A stretch of DNA of 64,000 bases from Pseudomonas sp. EpS/L25 (GCF_001512295.1 NZ_LNUP01000002.1:746263-810262), one strand, 5' to 3'. Counted from the stretch's first letter, positions 54,306 to 63,455 are shown. Translations and numbers: made by a program. The notes: generated from the letters alone by a model not told the origin.

Positions 54306-54920
54306 ATGGTTAATCTGCGTTTGCTGGTCATCTCCACCGTGCTGGCCTGTCTGGGCGGCTGCATGAACGTCAGCGACATGGCGTCGGGCGTCGAGTATCA
54401 CCTGCGCGATGCCGGACTGCTCGATCACAGCAGGACCCAGCGGCTGAACAACTTTCGGCTGCAGGCCGACTCCTACATCTATATAGCCCAAGGTGCCTTC
54501 GTCCCCATCGGGCACCCCTACGCCCGTCCGAACGTGGTGGCAGAGGAGGCCTTCAAGGGCTTCGTGGAGTACTTTCCGCGGGTGAGACGGGCGGACAAGC
54601 CCGAGGGCTTCGACGACGCCATGGCCAAGGCGCGGCAACTGGGCGCCCATTACCTGCTCTATACCCGTTTCGCCGGCGCGGACGACCGCATCGGTACCTG
54701 GGAAGAGTTCGAGGACCAGGACGACATCGGCCGGGTAGGTCGCGATCGCAGTTCGGTGCAGATGATGTTGGTGGAGGTCGCCACCTTCCGTCTGGTGGAT
54801 ACGGCCAGTATTCGCAGCCGTGGCGGCTTCTTGACGTTCTATGACGAGCGCCCGGAAGAACTGTTCGGACCAGCGTTCAACGAATACGCCCAACGCCTCC
54901 TGGGGTTGAGCGGTCGCTAG
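54306..54920 (+). CDS. DUF4823-like lipoprotein
   Basis: The 204-residue lipoprotein has a Sec/Lsp signal with lipobox LGGC (Cys19). The mature part (YIYIAQGAFVPIGHPYARPNVVAEEAFKGFVEYFP, GAHYLLYTRFAGADDRIGTWEEFEDQD) resembles DUF4823 proteins of unknown function, also found near etf genes in P. aeruginosa (PA2955-like). Its stop TAG (54918-54920) is the insertion point of the second 161-bp repeat. Confidence 0.75.
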   Translation: MVNLRLLVISTVLACLGGCMNVSDMASGVEYHLRDAGLLDHSRTQRLNNFRLQADSYIYIAQGAFVPIGHPYARPNVVAEEAFKGFVEYFPRVRRADKPEGFDDAMAKARQLGAHYLLYTRFAGADDRIGTWEEFEDQDDIGRVGRDRSSVQMMLVEVATFRLVDTASIRSRGGFLTFYDERPEELFGPAFNEYAQRLLGLSGR

Positions 54921-55080
54921 TGTGGTGTTTCAGACGTTAACTGCACAATTTTGGCGGCGCTTTTTTTGCCCGGGCGGCGTTGCCACTCCTCGCCATAGCC
55001 CTGCCATGACTCGTCGCGGCGCCTGGCCCGAGCAAAAAAATCACTCGCCAATTCTTGCGCGAACTTCTGAAACACCACCC
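54920..55080 (-). mobile_element. Family I MITE-like element, copy 2 (161 bp)
   Basis: It has the same length (161 bp) as copy 1, in the opposite orientation. It is bounded by TA at 54918-54919 and TA at 55081-55082. Ends are GTGTGGTGTTTCAGACGTT and GAACTTCTGAAACACCACCC. The interior closely matches the reverse complement of copy 1 (for example CTGCCATGACTCGTCGCGGC, CAATTCTTGCGCG). The ribosome-binding site of DUF1285 (GAGGAGAAGAGT) starts 2 bp after the right end. Confidence 0.85.
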
Positions 55081-55094
55081 TAGAGGAGAAGAGT

Positions 55095-55655
55095 GTGAGC
55101 CAGGTTGACGTGACACGGAATCTGCTGGCGCAATTGCCAGCCACCGGAGAGGGTCGCCTGCCGCCCGTGGAGCTCTGGCATCCGCCGTTCTGTGGCGACA
55201 TCGACATGCGCATCGCCCGCGACGGAACCTGGTATCACCAGGGTACGCCCATCACCCGGCCGGCCATGGTGCGACTGTTCTCCACCATCCTGCGCCGTGA
55301 TCCCGAGCGCTACGTGCTGGTGACGCCAGTGGAGTGCGTGGGCATCCAGGTGGAAGACGTGCCCTTCATCGCCGTGGACGTCGAATGGCGTGGCAGCGGT
55401 GTCGAGCAGACCCTGGATTTCCTCACCAATGTGGGCGACCGGATTGCCGCCGGTGCCGAGCATCCGCTGCGCTTCGAGACACACGATGACCAGCCGGCGC
55501 CCTATCTGCGGGTGCGCGGCGGGCTGGACGCGCGGCTCAACCGGGCGGTCTTCTACCGGTTGATGGACAGGGTCGAGCAGGGTTCCCATGAGGGGCAGGC
55601 CTGGCTCGGCCTCTGGAGTCGCGGCGTCTTCTTTCCCGTCGCGCCTGCCGAATGA
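55095..55655 (+). CDS. DUF1285 protein (PA2958-like)
   Basis: The 186-residue cytoplasmic protein has the conserved GDIDMRIARDGTWYHQGTPITRPAMVRLFSTILRRD start, characteristic of DUF1285. The function is unknown; it is conserved next to pilZ-tatD in Pseudomonas. GTG 55095 follows GAGGAGAAGAG, which sits right at the edge of the mobile repeat. Insertion of that repeat may have separated it from its original promoter. Confidence 0.88.
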   Translation: MSQVDVTRNLLAQLPATGEGRLPPVELWHPPFCGDIDMRIARDGTWYHQGTPITRPAMVRLFSTILRRDPERYVLVTPVECVGIQVEDVPFIAVDVEWRGSGVEQTLDFLTNVGDRIAAGAEHPLRFETHDDQPAPYLRVRGGLDARLNRAVFYRLMDRVEQGSHEGQAWLGLWSRGVFFPVAPAE

Positions 55656-55903
55656 AAAAAGGCCCGAGGGAGCATGCCGGCCCCTTTTCATGAAACACCA
55701 GCTGGACCTTTAGCGCTCATATCGCGGCCATGGCGGTCCGCCGATGCGGCCGCTCCTACAGGTACATACATCATGCCTGTGTAGGAGCGGCCCATGGCCG
55801 CGATAACATTCCTTGAGCCAGATCCCTGCTTCACCGTTGCACTCCGACATCCCAGGTGAAGGCTTGACTGATCGGCATTACCTCGAGGGGCCTTTGGGGT
55901 GGC
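55656..55903. repeat. Intergenic region with terminator-like dyad and REPIN-type repeat
   Basis: A weak terminator-like stem (AAAAGGCC, GGCCCCTTTT) follows the DUF1285 stop. At 55720-55805 two nested inverted repeats occur: TATCGCGGCCATGG with CCATGGCCGCGATA (14 bp, perfect) outside, and GGCCGCTCCTACA with TGTAGGAGCGGCC (13 bp, perfect) inside. The GTAGGAGCGGCC motif is the classic REP sequence of Pseudomonas, usually mobilised by a RAYT transposase; none is encoded here. Confidence 0.7.
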
Positions 55904-57553
55904 TTACATATTGGGGTAGTTGGGTCCGCCGCTGCCCTCGGGTGCCACCCAGGTGATGTTCTGCGCCGGGTCCTTGATGTCGCAGGTCTTGCAGTGCACG
56001 CAGTTCTGGGCATTGATCTGGAAGCGCGGCTCGCCGCCGTCGCGGACCACCTCGTAGACCCCGGCCGGGCAATAGCGCTGGGCGGGTTCGTCGTACAGCG
56101 GCAGGTTCTGGGCGATGGGGATCGAAGGGGCCCTGAGCTTCAGGTGAACCGGCTGGTCTTCCTCGTGGTTGGTGTTGGAGAGGAACACCGAGGACAGCTT
56201 GTCGAAGCTCAGCTTGCCATCCGGCTTGGGATAGGCGATGCGCGGCGCCTCGTCGGCCTTCTTCAGGCAGGTATGGTCCATGCGCCGGTCGTGCAGGGTG
56301 AAGGGCAGGGCGCCACCCAGCAGGTTGTGTTCGACGAAGGCGAAGGCCGGGCCGAGCAGCGGACCGAACTTGTGCATGGCCGGGCCGAAGTTGCGGCTGG
56401 CATGGAGTTCTTCCTGCAGCCAACTGCCCTTGAAGCCATCGACGTAGCCCTGGAGTTCGTCACCTTCGCGCCCGGCCGCCAGGGCGGCGACGATGGCGTC
56501 GGCGGCGAGCATGCCGGACTTCATCGCCGTGTGGCTGCCCTTGATCTTGGCCGGATTGAGGGTGCCCAGGTCGCAGCCGATCAGGGCGCCACCGGGGAAG
56601 ACCATTTTCGGCAGGGAATTCAGGCCACCCTTGACCAGGGCGCGGGCACCGTAGGACACGCGCTTGCCGCCTTCCAGGTACCGGGCCACCACCGGGTGGT
56701 GCTTGTAGCGCTGGAATTCGTCGTAGGGCGAGAGGTGCGGATTGCTGTAGGCCAGGTCGACGATCAGACCGACCACTACCTGGTTGTCTTCCAGGTGATA
56801 GAGGAAGGAACCGCCCGGGTTCTCCTTGTCCAGCGGCCAGCCGGAGGTATGGATCACCAGGCCCTGCTCGTGCTTGGCCGGATCGATCTCCCACAGCTCC
56901 TTGATGCCGATGCCGTAGTGCTGCGGATCGGCGCCCTCGCCGAGCTTGAATCTCTGGCCCAGCTGCTTGCCCAGGTGGCCACGGCAGCCTTCGGCGAAGA
57001 GGGTGTACTTGCCGCGCAGTTCCATGCCGGGGGTGTAGACCCCTTCCTTGGGCTGGCCTTCACGATCCACGCCGAGGTCACCGGTGATGATGCCGCGCAC
57101 CACGCCCTGGTCATCGATCAGCGGCTCCTGGGCGGCGAAACCCGGATAGATCTCCACGCCGAGGGCTTCGGCCTGCTGGCCCAGCCAGCGGCAGAGGTTG
57201 CCCAGGGAGATGATGTAGTTGCCCTCGTTGTGCATCGGCTTGGGCACGAAGAAGTTGGGCACCTTGGTGGCCTGACGTTCGTCCTTTAGCAGGTAGATGT
57301 CGTCACGCTTGACCGGGGTGTTCAGGGGCGCGCCCAGTTCCTTCCAGTTGGGAAAGAGCTCGTCCAGGGCACGGGGCTCGAAGACCGCCCCGGAGAGGAT
57401 ATGGGCACCGACCTCGGAGCCTTTCTCGACCACGCAGACGCTGATCTCCTGGCCGTTCTCGGCGGCCTGCTGCTTGAGGCGACAGGCCGCGGACAGGCCC
57501 GCGGGGCCGGCCCCGACGATCACCACGTCGAATTCCATGTATTCGCGTTCCAC
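55904..57553 (-). CDS. Electron-transfer flavoprotein-ubiquinone oxidoreductase
   Basis: The 549-residue inner-membrane flavoprotein takes electrons from EtfAB and passes them to ubiquinone, linking fatty- and amino-acid oxidation to respiration. It shows an N-terminal FAD site DVVIVGAGPAGLSAA and the C-terminal [4Fe-4S] ligands CPAGVYE, NCVHCKTCDIKDP. The end GGPNYPNM is invariant in the family. It is divergent from etfBA across a shared region with an operator candidate. Confidence 0.96.
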   Translation of the reverse strand: MEREYMEFDVVIVGAGPAGLSAACRLKQQAAENGQEISVCVVEKGSEVGAHILSGAVFEPRALDELFPNWKELGAPLNTPVKRDDIYLLKDERQATKVPNFFVPKPMHNEGNYIISLGNLCRWLGQQAEALGVEIYPGFAAQEPLIDDQGVVRGIITGDLGVDREGQPKEGVYTPGMELRGKYTLFAEGCRGHLGKQLGQRFKLGEGADPQHYGIGIKELWEIDPAKHEQGLVIHTSGWPLDKENPGGSFLYHLEDNQVVVGLIVDLAYSNPHLSPYDEFQRYKHHPVVARYLEGGKRVSYGARALVKGGLNSLPKMVFPGGALIGCDLGTLNPAKIKGSHTAMKSGMLAADAIVAALAAGREGDELQGYVDGFKGSWLQEELHASRNFGPAMHKFGPLLGPAFAFVEHNLLGGALPFTLHDRRMDHTCLKKADEAPRIAYPKPDGKLSFDKLSSVFLSNTNHEEDQPVHLKLRAPSIPIAQNLPLYDEPAQRYCPAGVYEVVRDGGEPRFQINAQNCVHCKTCDIKDPAQNITWVAPEGSGGPNYPNM

Positions 57554-57650
57554 GGCTCACTTCTCCTCAGGCAAAACTCACGATCTGGTTATGTATGTGG
57601 GGGCGCAACAAAAGACTTCATTATATCCAGCATGCTCCCTGGCACCCATT

Positions 57651-57687
57651 CAAACGTTTGTTTAAATTTTCTGCAAGCCTGTTAGAC
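57651..57687 (+). promoter_or_regulatory. Candidate promoter and operator upstream of etfBA
   Basis: CAAACGTTTG at 57651-57660 is a perfect dyad. It overlaps a possible -35 (TTGTTT 57658-57663), with TTAGAC (57682-57687) as -10 after 18 bp. PsrA of Pseudomonas, a long-chain acyl-CoA-sensing TetR repressor, binds CAAAC and GTTTG half sites but normally with 2-4 bp between them. It is therefore only a candidate PsrA-like site, positioned to control both etf operons. Confidence 0.35.
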
Positions 57688-57846
57688 TCGGTAGCACCGG
57701 CCCCTGACGGACTGTCGCGTTGACCCCTGCTGCCGTGGAGGTCAACATAGGAAGAATTTGCAACAAGGTGTGGGCCGACAGGGGTCGTGTCCAACGCAAG
57801 GCCGCCTTGGCGTCCTGTTTATTCACCAGAATAAATCGAGGGATTC

Positions 57847-58599
57847 ATGAAGGTTCTCGTAGCTGTCAAACGCGTGGTGGACTACAACGTCAAGGTCCGC
57901 GTCAAGGCCGACCAGACCGGTGTCGACCTGGCCAACGTCAAGATGTCCATGAACCCCTTCTGCGAGATCGCCGTGGAAGAAGCGGTGCGCCTGAAGGAAA
58001 AGGGTATCGCCAGCGAGATCGTGGTGGTGACCGCCGGTCCCGCCCAGGCGCAGGAGCAGCTGCGTACCGCGCTGGCCCTGGGCGCCGATCGCGCCGTGCT
58101 GATCGACACCGGCACTGCCGAGCTGTCCTCGCTGACCACCGCCAAGCTGCTCAAGGCCGTGGTGGACAAGGAACAGCCGCAGTTGGTGATCCTCGGCAAG
58201 CAGGCCATCGACAGTGACAACAACCAGACCGGCCAGATGCTGGCCGCCCTGACCGGTTTCGCCCAGGGTACCTTCGCCTCCAAGGTGGAGCAGGCCGGTG
58301 ACGGCCTCAACGTGACCCGCGAGATCGACGGCGGCCTGCAGACCGTTTCGCTCAAGCTGCCGGCGGTGGTGACCACCGACCTGCGTCTCAACGAGCCGCG
58401 CTACGCCTCGCTGCCCAACATCATGAAGGCCAAGAAGAAGCCGCTGGAAACCCTGACCCCCGATGCCCTGGGCGTGGCGGTGCAAGCCTCCTACGAGGTG
58501 GTCAAGGTGGAAGCCCCGGCGGGTCGCCAGGCCGGCATCAAGGTCAAGTCCGTGGCCGAACTGGTCGAAAAACTCAAGAACGAAGCGAAGGTGATCTGA
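57847..58599 (+). CDS. etfB: Electron-transfer flavoprotein subunit beta
   Basis: The 250-residue protein starts [19 protein letters not shown], binds AMP structurally and docks with EtfA. The recognition loop [31 protein letters not shown], which contacts dehydrogenases, is intact. Its stop overlaps the etfA ATG. Confidence 0.96.
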   Translation: MKVLVAVKRVVDYNVKVRVKADQTGVDLANVKMSMNPFCEIAVEEAVRLKEKGIASEIVVVTAGPAQAQEQLRTALALGADRAVLIDTGTAELSSLTTAKLLKAVVDKEQPQLVILGKQAIDSDNNQTGQMLAALTGFAQGTFASKVEQAGDGLNVTREIDGGLQTVSLKLPAVVTTDLRLNEPRYASLPNIMKAKKKPLETLTPDALGVAVQASYEVVKVEAPAGRQAGIKVKSVAELVEKLKNEAKVI

Positions 58600-59528
58600 T
58601 GGCCATTCTCGTCATTGCCGACCACGACAACGCCAACCTCTTCGGCGCTACCCTGAACACCGTCGCCGCGGCCCAGGCCATCGGCGGCGACATCCATGTA
58701 CTGGTCGCCGGCCAGAACGCCCAGCCGGTCGCCGACGCCGCCGCCAAGCTCGCCGGCGTCGGCAAGGTGCTGCTGGCCGACAACGCCGCCTATGCCCACC
58801 AACTGCCGGAAAACGTCGCACCGCTGGTGGTCGAGCTGGCCGCCAACTACAGCCACGTGCTGGCCGCTGCCAGCACCAATGGCAAGAACTTCCTGCCACG
58901 CGTCGCCGCCCTGCTGGACGTCGACCAGATCTCCGAGATCATCGCCGTCGAATCCGCCGACACCTTCAAGCGGCCGATCTATGCCGGCAACGCCATCGCC
59001 ACCGTGCGCTCCACGGCACCGATCAAGGTGATCACCGTGCGCGCCACCGGTTTCGATCCGGTCGCCGCCGAGGGCGGTTCCGCTGCCATCGAGGCCGTGG
59101 GCCTGGTCAAGGATGCCGGCATCTCCAGCTTCGTCGGCGAAGAGCTGGCCAAGTCCGACCGTCCTGAGCTGGGCGCCGCCAAGGTGGTGGTCTCCGGTGG
59201 TCGCGGTCTGCAGAACGGTGACAACTTCAAGATTCTCTACGCCCTGGCCGACAAGCTGGGCGCGGCGGTGGGTGCCTCGCGCGCTGCGGTGGACGCCGGC
59301 TTCGTGCCCAACGACATGCAGGTCGGCCAGACCGGCAAGATCGTTGCGCCGCAGCTGTACATCGCCGTGGGCATCTCCGGCGCCATCCAGCATCTGGCGG
59401 GCATGAAGGACTCCAAGGTGATCGTCGCCATCAACAAGGACGAGGAGGCGCCGATCTTCCAGGTGGCCGACTATGGCCTGGTAGGCGATCTCTTCGAGCT
59501 GGTTCCGGAACTGGAAAAGGCCATCTAA
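58599..59528 (+). CDS. etfA: Electron-transfer flavoprotein subunit alpha
   Basis: The 309-residue protein carries FAD in its C-terminal domain: [66 protein letters not shown]. It accepts electrons from acyl-CoA and other dehydrogenases and passes them to ETF-QO. TGATG overlap with etfB means coupled translation. Confidence 0.96.
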   Translation: MAILVIADHDNANLFGATLNTVAAAQAIGGDIHVLVAGQNAQPVADAAAKLAGVGKVLLADNAAYAHQLPENVAPLVVELAANYSHVLAAASTNGKNFLPRVAALLDVDQISEIIAVESADTFKRPIYAGNAIATVRSTAPIKVITVRATGFDPVAAEGGSAAIEAVGLVKDAGISSFVGEELAKSDRPELGAAKVVVSGGRGLQNGDNFKILYALADKLGAAVGASRAAVDAGFVPNDMQVGQTGKIVAPQLYIAVGISGAIQHLAGMKDSKVIVAINKDEEAPIFQVADYGLVGDLFELVPELEKAI

Positions 59529-59548
59529 GGCTCCCAGGTCTGCGCAAG

Positions 59549-59572
59549 AGCCCGCCACCCGGCGGGCTTTTT
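59549..59572 (+). terminator. Intrinsic terminator of etfBA
   Basis: AGCCCGCC-ACCC-GGCGGGCT followed by TTTT, 20 bp after the etfA stop. Confidence 0.9.
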
Positions 59573-59748
59573 CATGGGCGCGACGAACGGCGGGCCAGGA
59601 CGGATGGTGTCAGTGTCCAGGCCGCCGACGCCTTGTCGTTTTTGGACATTGCCCGCGCCGGAACGGACGCGCTAAGGTCAGGCCCATCTGTACCGGTTCA
59701 CTTCACAAGTAGTCTGCTACTGTTGCGCCTCGTCCAGGAAGACGCCCC

Positions 59749-61182
59749 ATGACCAACCTGTTGCTCTATCAGCGTATCGCCCAGCAATTGGCGAACGACA
59801 TCCGCAAGGGTGTTTACAAGCCCGGCGAGCGAGTGCCTTCGGTACGCAAGCTGAGTCAGCAACTGGGGGTGAGCCATGCCAGCGTCCTGCAGGCCTACGC
59901 CACCCTGGAAGACCAGGGGCTGATCCGCGCCCGGCCGCAGTCCGGTTTCTATGTGCACCAGACACCGGCCCTGACCGCACCGACACCGGACATCGCCACG
60001 GTGGAGCGGCCCAGTCTGGTGACCCGCGCCGGCATCATCAACCAGGTGCTGGCCGAATCGCGTCGTGAAGGGGTGGTGCCCCTGGGCATGGCGGTGCCCC
60101 AGACCGATTACCTGCCCCTGAGGGCGTTGCACCAGCAACTGTCCAAGGTCACCCGCTTCCAGGCCCGCGCGGCCTTCTCCTATCTGCACAGCCCCGGCTT
60201 CGAACCCCTGCGCCGCCAGGTGGCGATCCGCCTGCGTGATGCCGGCGTGGTGGTAGGCCCTGAAGAGGTGGTGATCACCCATGGCTGTGTGGATGCCCTG
60301 CAGATGTCGCTGCGGGTGCTGACCAAGCCGGGCGATCTGATCGCCACCGAATCGCCGTCCTACTACGGCCTGCTGCAGCTGGCCGAGGTGCTGGGTCTCA
60401 AGGTGATCGAGATCCCCTGCGATCCCGAGACCGGCCTCAGTGTCGAAGCGCTGCAGCTGGCGGCCAGTCAGTGGCCGGTCAAGGCGCTGGTGGTGACGGC
60501 CCGGCTGAGCAATCCCATGGGCAGCAGCATGCCGGAGGCACGGCAGAAGCAGCTGCTCAAGCTGGCCACCGAACGCAACATCGCCATCATCGAAGACGAC
60601 ATCTATGGCGAGCTGACCTACGAGAGCGGCTCCAAGGCGCTCAAGGCCCTCGATAAGCAGGGGCGCGTCATCTACTGCTCGAGCTTTTCCAAGACCCTGT
60701 CGCCCGGGGTCCGCATCGGCTGGGTGGTGGCCGGCCCCTACCAGGACGACATTCGGCGGCTGCAGACCTTCACCACCCACTCGGCCTGCAGCGTGACCCA
60801 GATGGGGGTCTCCGCCTACCTGGAGAATGGCGGCTACGACCGCCACCTGAGGGCCATCCGCCAGGAATACCGGCGCAACATGACGGCCTTCCAGCTGGCC
60901 ATCCAGGAACACTTCCCGGAAGGGACCCAGATGAGCCGACCCGGTGGCGGCTTCGTCCTCTGGGTCAGCCTGCCGGTGCGGGTGGATACCCGGCTGCTGC
61001 ACCAGCGCGCCCTCGACCAGGGGGTGAGCATCGCGCCGGGGATGATCTTCAGCAACACCGATCAGTTCAACCACTGCATCCGTCTCAATTGTGGCCTGCC
61101 CTGGGGACGTGACGCCCAGCGGGCGCTGATGACGTTGGGCCTGCTCGCCCGTCAGCTCTGCCAGGAAACCCTGGCCGCCTAG
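59749..61182 (+). CDS. GntR/MocR-type transcriptional regulator with aminotransferase domain
   Basis: The 477-residue two-domain protein has an N-terminal GntR winged helix (about 5-70: RIAQQLANDIRKGVYKPGERVPSVRKLSQQLGVSHASVLQAY) joined to a class I/II aminotransferase-like domain. The PLP Lys is in SSFSKTLSPGVRIGWVV. MocR regulators use PLP or an aminated ligand as effector. No target gene is obvious; a lipoprotein gene follows 100 bp downstream. Confidence 0.9.
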   Translation: MTNLLLYQRIAQQLANDIRKGVYKPGERVPSVRKLSQQLGVSHASVLQAYATLEDQGLIRARPQSGFYVHQTPALTAPTPDIATVERPSLVTRAGIINQVLAESRREGVVPLGMAVPQTDYLPLRALHQQLSKVTRFQARAAFSYLHSPGFEPLRRQVAIRLRDAGVVVGPEEVVITHGCVDALQMSLRVLTKPGDLIATESPSYYGLLQLAEVLGLKVIEIPCDPETGLSVEALQLAASQWPVKALVVTARLSNPMGSSMPEARQKQLLKLATERNIAIIEDDIYGELTYESGSKALKALDKQGRVIYCSSFSKTLSPGVRIGWVVAGPYQDDIRRLQTFTTHSACSVTQMGVSAYLENGGYDRHLRAIRQEYRRNMTAFQLAIQEHFPEGTQMSRPGGGFVLWVSLPVRVDTRLLHQRALDQGVSIAPGMIFSNTDQFNHCIRLNCGLPWGRDAQRALMTLGLLARQLCQETLAA

Positions 61183-61285
61183 CGGCGTCCCTGGAACCCG
61201 CCGAGAAGCGCTGGGTCGGTTGTAGGGACTGATCCTGCCGTTGCTCGCCAGGTGGCGAGCACGGCCCTGGCTGGTGGTGGACCCT

Positions 61286-61810
61286 ATGCGCGGATATCTG
61301 GCTGCGGTAGCGATGACGGCGATCCTGTTACTGCCCGGCTGCGATGGCGATTCCCCGCCGCCTGCAGCCAAGGCACCGGCCACTCCGGTGTCGCCGGTCG
61401 CCAAGGCGCCGCCTGTGGCGAGCGAGAGCTCCACCAGCGCCGCGGAATTGCGCGCCCTGCGCCTGGACCCGCTGCCCGCCAGGGCCTTGGTCCTGCCGGA
61501 GCCGCCGCCGAGGAAAAAGGACCTGGCGAAGAATACCCAGTTGAAAAAGCCCGCGCCGGCCAAGGAAGCCCCGGTGATCCAGCGACCGCTGGATTTGAGT
61601 GTGCCTGGCGATCTCGACAAGCCTCAGGCCCTGACCTCCCACCGTGCCGCGGGCCATGCCGGGCAGACGGTGGCCGAGTCAGGTCTGCTGCCGCAGCTGT
61701 TTCGCAGTGAAGACGACCCCGGTCGCTTCCAGCTGGGCGGGCGGGTCATCAGTCGCGATCGCAGCGACGACTTCGAGGGGGCCGAGGTGGAGCTGCGCTT
61801 CCGGCGCTGA
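61286..61810 (+). CDS. Hypothetical lipoprotein
   Basis: The 174-residue protein has a Lsp signal peptide and lipobox LLPGC (Cys19), followed by a long Pro/Ala/Lys-rich low-complexity segment. The short C-terminal domain ends GGRVISRDRSDDFEGAEVELRFRR. I do not recognise the family. ATG 61286 is chosen because it starts the signal peptide; an upstream TTG would add 15 residues. Confidence 0.6.
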   Translation: MRGYLAAVAMTAILLLPGCDGDSPPPAAKAPATPVSPVAKAPPVASESSTSAAELRALRLDPLPARALVLPEPPPRKKDLAKNTQLKKPAPAKEAPVIQRPLDLSVPGDLDKPQALTSHRAAGHAGQTVAESGLLPQLFRSEDDPGRFQLGGRVISRDRSDDFEGAEVELRFRR

Positions 61811-61911
61811 GTGGGGCCGCTGCTGAAACCGTTCTCGGAACTTCATCGGCCCCGCGCTTGCCGACAGTTCAGGTGGCGGACATGTCGTCCGCCTGGCTTC
61901 GGGAGCGTTCC

Positions 61912-63021
61912 ATGCCCAGTGCGACAGGCAAGATTCGTTATGCGGTGGTAGGCGGTGGTTGGATTTCCCAGGGTGCCTTCATGCCTGGGGTCGGCCAGAC
62001 CAGCAATTCCGAGATGACCGCCCTGGTCACCGGCGATCCTGTCAAGGCGCGGGACCTGGCCGCCAAGTACGGTCTCAAGAGTTATACCTACGAAGAGTTT
62101 CCGACGCTGCTGTCGTCAGGCGAGATCGATGCGATCTATCTGGCGACGCCCAATTTCCGCCATCTGGAATTCGCCGTGCCGGCGCTGGACGCGGGCATCC
62201 ATGTGCTGCTGGAAAAGCCGATGGCGATCAGCGAGGACGAGTGCCAGGCGATCAAGGCCGCGGCGGAGCGCTCCGGCGCCAAGTTGATGATCGCCTACCG
62301 CCTGCATTGCGAGCCGGGCACGGTGGCGATGATCGAGCGGGTGCGCAACGGCGAGATCGGTGATCCGCGCTTGTTCACCTCCACCTTCGTCCAGCCCCTC
62401 GACACCGCCAACCATCGCGCCCAGCACGGTTTCTGGGCGGGGCCGGTCACCGACATGGGGCCTTATCCGCTCAATGCCGTGCGCGGGCTGTTCGGCGACG
62501 AGCCCAGCGAGGTCAGTGCCGTGGGTGCGCGGACACCTGGGCGTGACGTCACCACCTGGGATGCCGTGACCGTGACCCTGAGGTTTCCGCAGGAGCGGCT
62601 GGCCACGTTCACCGTCAGCTTCAGCGGCCCCAACACCGAGCGCTTCCAGCTGGTGGGCAGCAAGGGCGAGATCGAGGCGTCGCCGTGCTTCGGCTTCGGT
62701 GAAGGCGTCGCCATCGGCTATCGCCTGACGGTGGACGGCGAGACCAGTGAGCACAAGGCGCCGGTGGTCGATCATTTCGGCGGCGAGACGGCCTACTTCT
62801 CCGACTGCATCCTCCAGGATCGTCGGCCGGAGATGGATGGCGACGAGGGGTGGCGTGACGTGCGGGTGCTGGCGGCCATCGAACGGGCCTTGGAGAGCGG
62901 TGAGACCCAGCGCCTCGAGCCGCTACCCAAGCGCCAGGGGCCGACTCGCGAACAGGCGCGCAGCCTGCCGCTGGCCAAGGTGCCGGAGTACGTCAATACC
63001 AAGGAGCCGCTGGAGTCCTGA
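61912..63021 (+). CDS. Gfo/Idh/MocA-family oxidoreductase
   Basis: The 369-residue Rossmann oxidoreductase has VVGGGWISQGAFMPGV (NAD(P) site), catalytic EKPMAIS and a C-terminal beta-sheet domain (GPVTDMGPYPLNAVRGLFG) as in glucose-fructose oxidoreductase and sugar dehydrogenases. GGGAG precedes ATG 61912; longer in-frame starts are less supported. Its TGA stop (63019-63021) is the duplicated target triplet of the following repeat. Confidence 0.88.
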   Translation: MPSATGKIRYAVVGGGWISQGAFMPGVGQTSNSEMTALVTGDPVKARDLAAKYGLKSYTYEEFPTLLSSGEIDAIYLATPNFRHLEFAVPALDAGIHVLLEKPMAISEDECQAIKAAAERSGAKLMIAYRLHCEPGTVAMIERVRNGEIGDPRLFTSTFVQPLDTANHRAQHGFWAGPVTDMGPYPLNAVRGLFGDEPSEVSAVGARTPGRDVTTWDAVTVTLRFPQERLATFTVSFSGPNTERFQLVGSKGEIEASPCFGFGEGVAIGYRLTVDGETSEHKAPVVDHFGGETAYFSDCILQDRRPEMDGDEGWRDVRVLAAIERALESGETQRLEPLPKRQGPTREQARSLPLAKVPEYVNTKEPLES

Positions 63022-63221
63022 GAGCCTGTTCATAATCTTGCGAGCTAGAGCCAAACAAGGCCTAGGCGGCCCCGGGAAAATAGCTGAGGAAGCGGATCGG
63101 ACCCGCGCTCGGGTTTACGAGTGGTAAATGAGCATTGCGACGGGGCCGCCCAGGCGGGGCTGGCGATCCAGGCCATTTTCAACGCGGTTTGGCCGACGCG
63201 CAGCGGATTTTGAACAGTCTC
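63022..63221 (+). repeat. Family II MITE-like element, copy F
   Basis: This 200-bp element has ends GAGCCTGTTCATAATCT and GATTTTGAACAGTCTC, flanked by perfect TGA triplets (63019-63021 and 63222-63224), a TNA duplication that coincides with the oxidoreductase stop codon. The core is in plus orientation and includes the TCGGACCCGCGCTCGGG insert. It also has a palindromic GCGGCCCC / GGGGCCGCC pair not seen in copy A. Confidence 0.87.
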
Positions 63222-63287
63222 TGAGGCGACGAGGCCCTGCGGCACCGATGTGCGGCAGGGCCTCGCTCACGAAGCCAGGATAGGCGC

Positions 63288-63455
63288 TCAGCGATCCTGC
63301 GCTTCCTTGGCGTCCATCTCGGCATTGCGCTGCCGAATCTTGGCTTTCTGTTCCTCGGTCAGGGGCACCTTGCGGGCGGTGTCCTTGAGCATGAATAGGC
63401 CGCCGACCACGGAGCCGATGGCGACCAGCAGGATCAACCAGGCATACCAGGGCAT
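63288..63455 (-). CDS. Small membrane protein, DUF2897-like
   Basis: The 55-residue protein has one N-terminal helix (WYAWLILLVAIGSVVGGLFMLK) and a charged tail (KVPLTEEQKAKIRQRNAEMDAKEAQDR). Length and pattern match DUF2897 proteins of unknown function found in Pseudomonas. AAGGAGAAGACAG is a good ribosome-binding site. An inverted repeat (GAGGCCCTGC and GCAGGGCCTC, 63231-63262) just past the stop may act as its terminator. Confidence 0.78.
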   Translation of the reverse strand: MPWYAWLILLVAIGSVVGGLFMLKDTARKVPLTEEQKAKIRQRNAEMDAKEAQDR

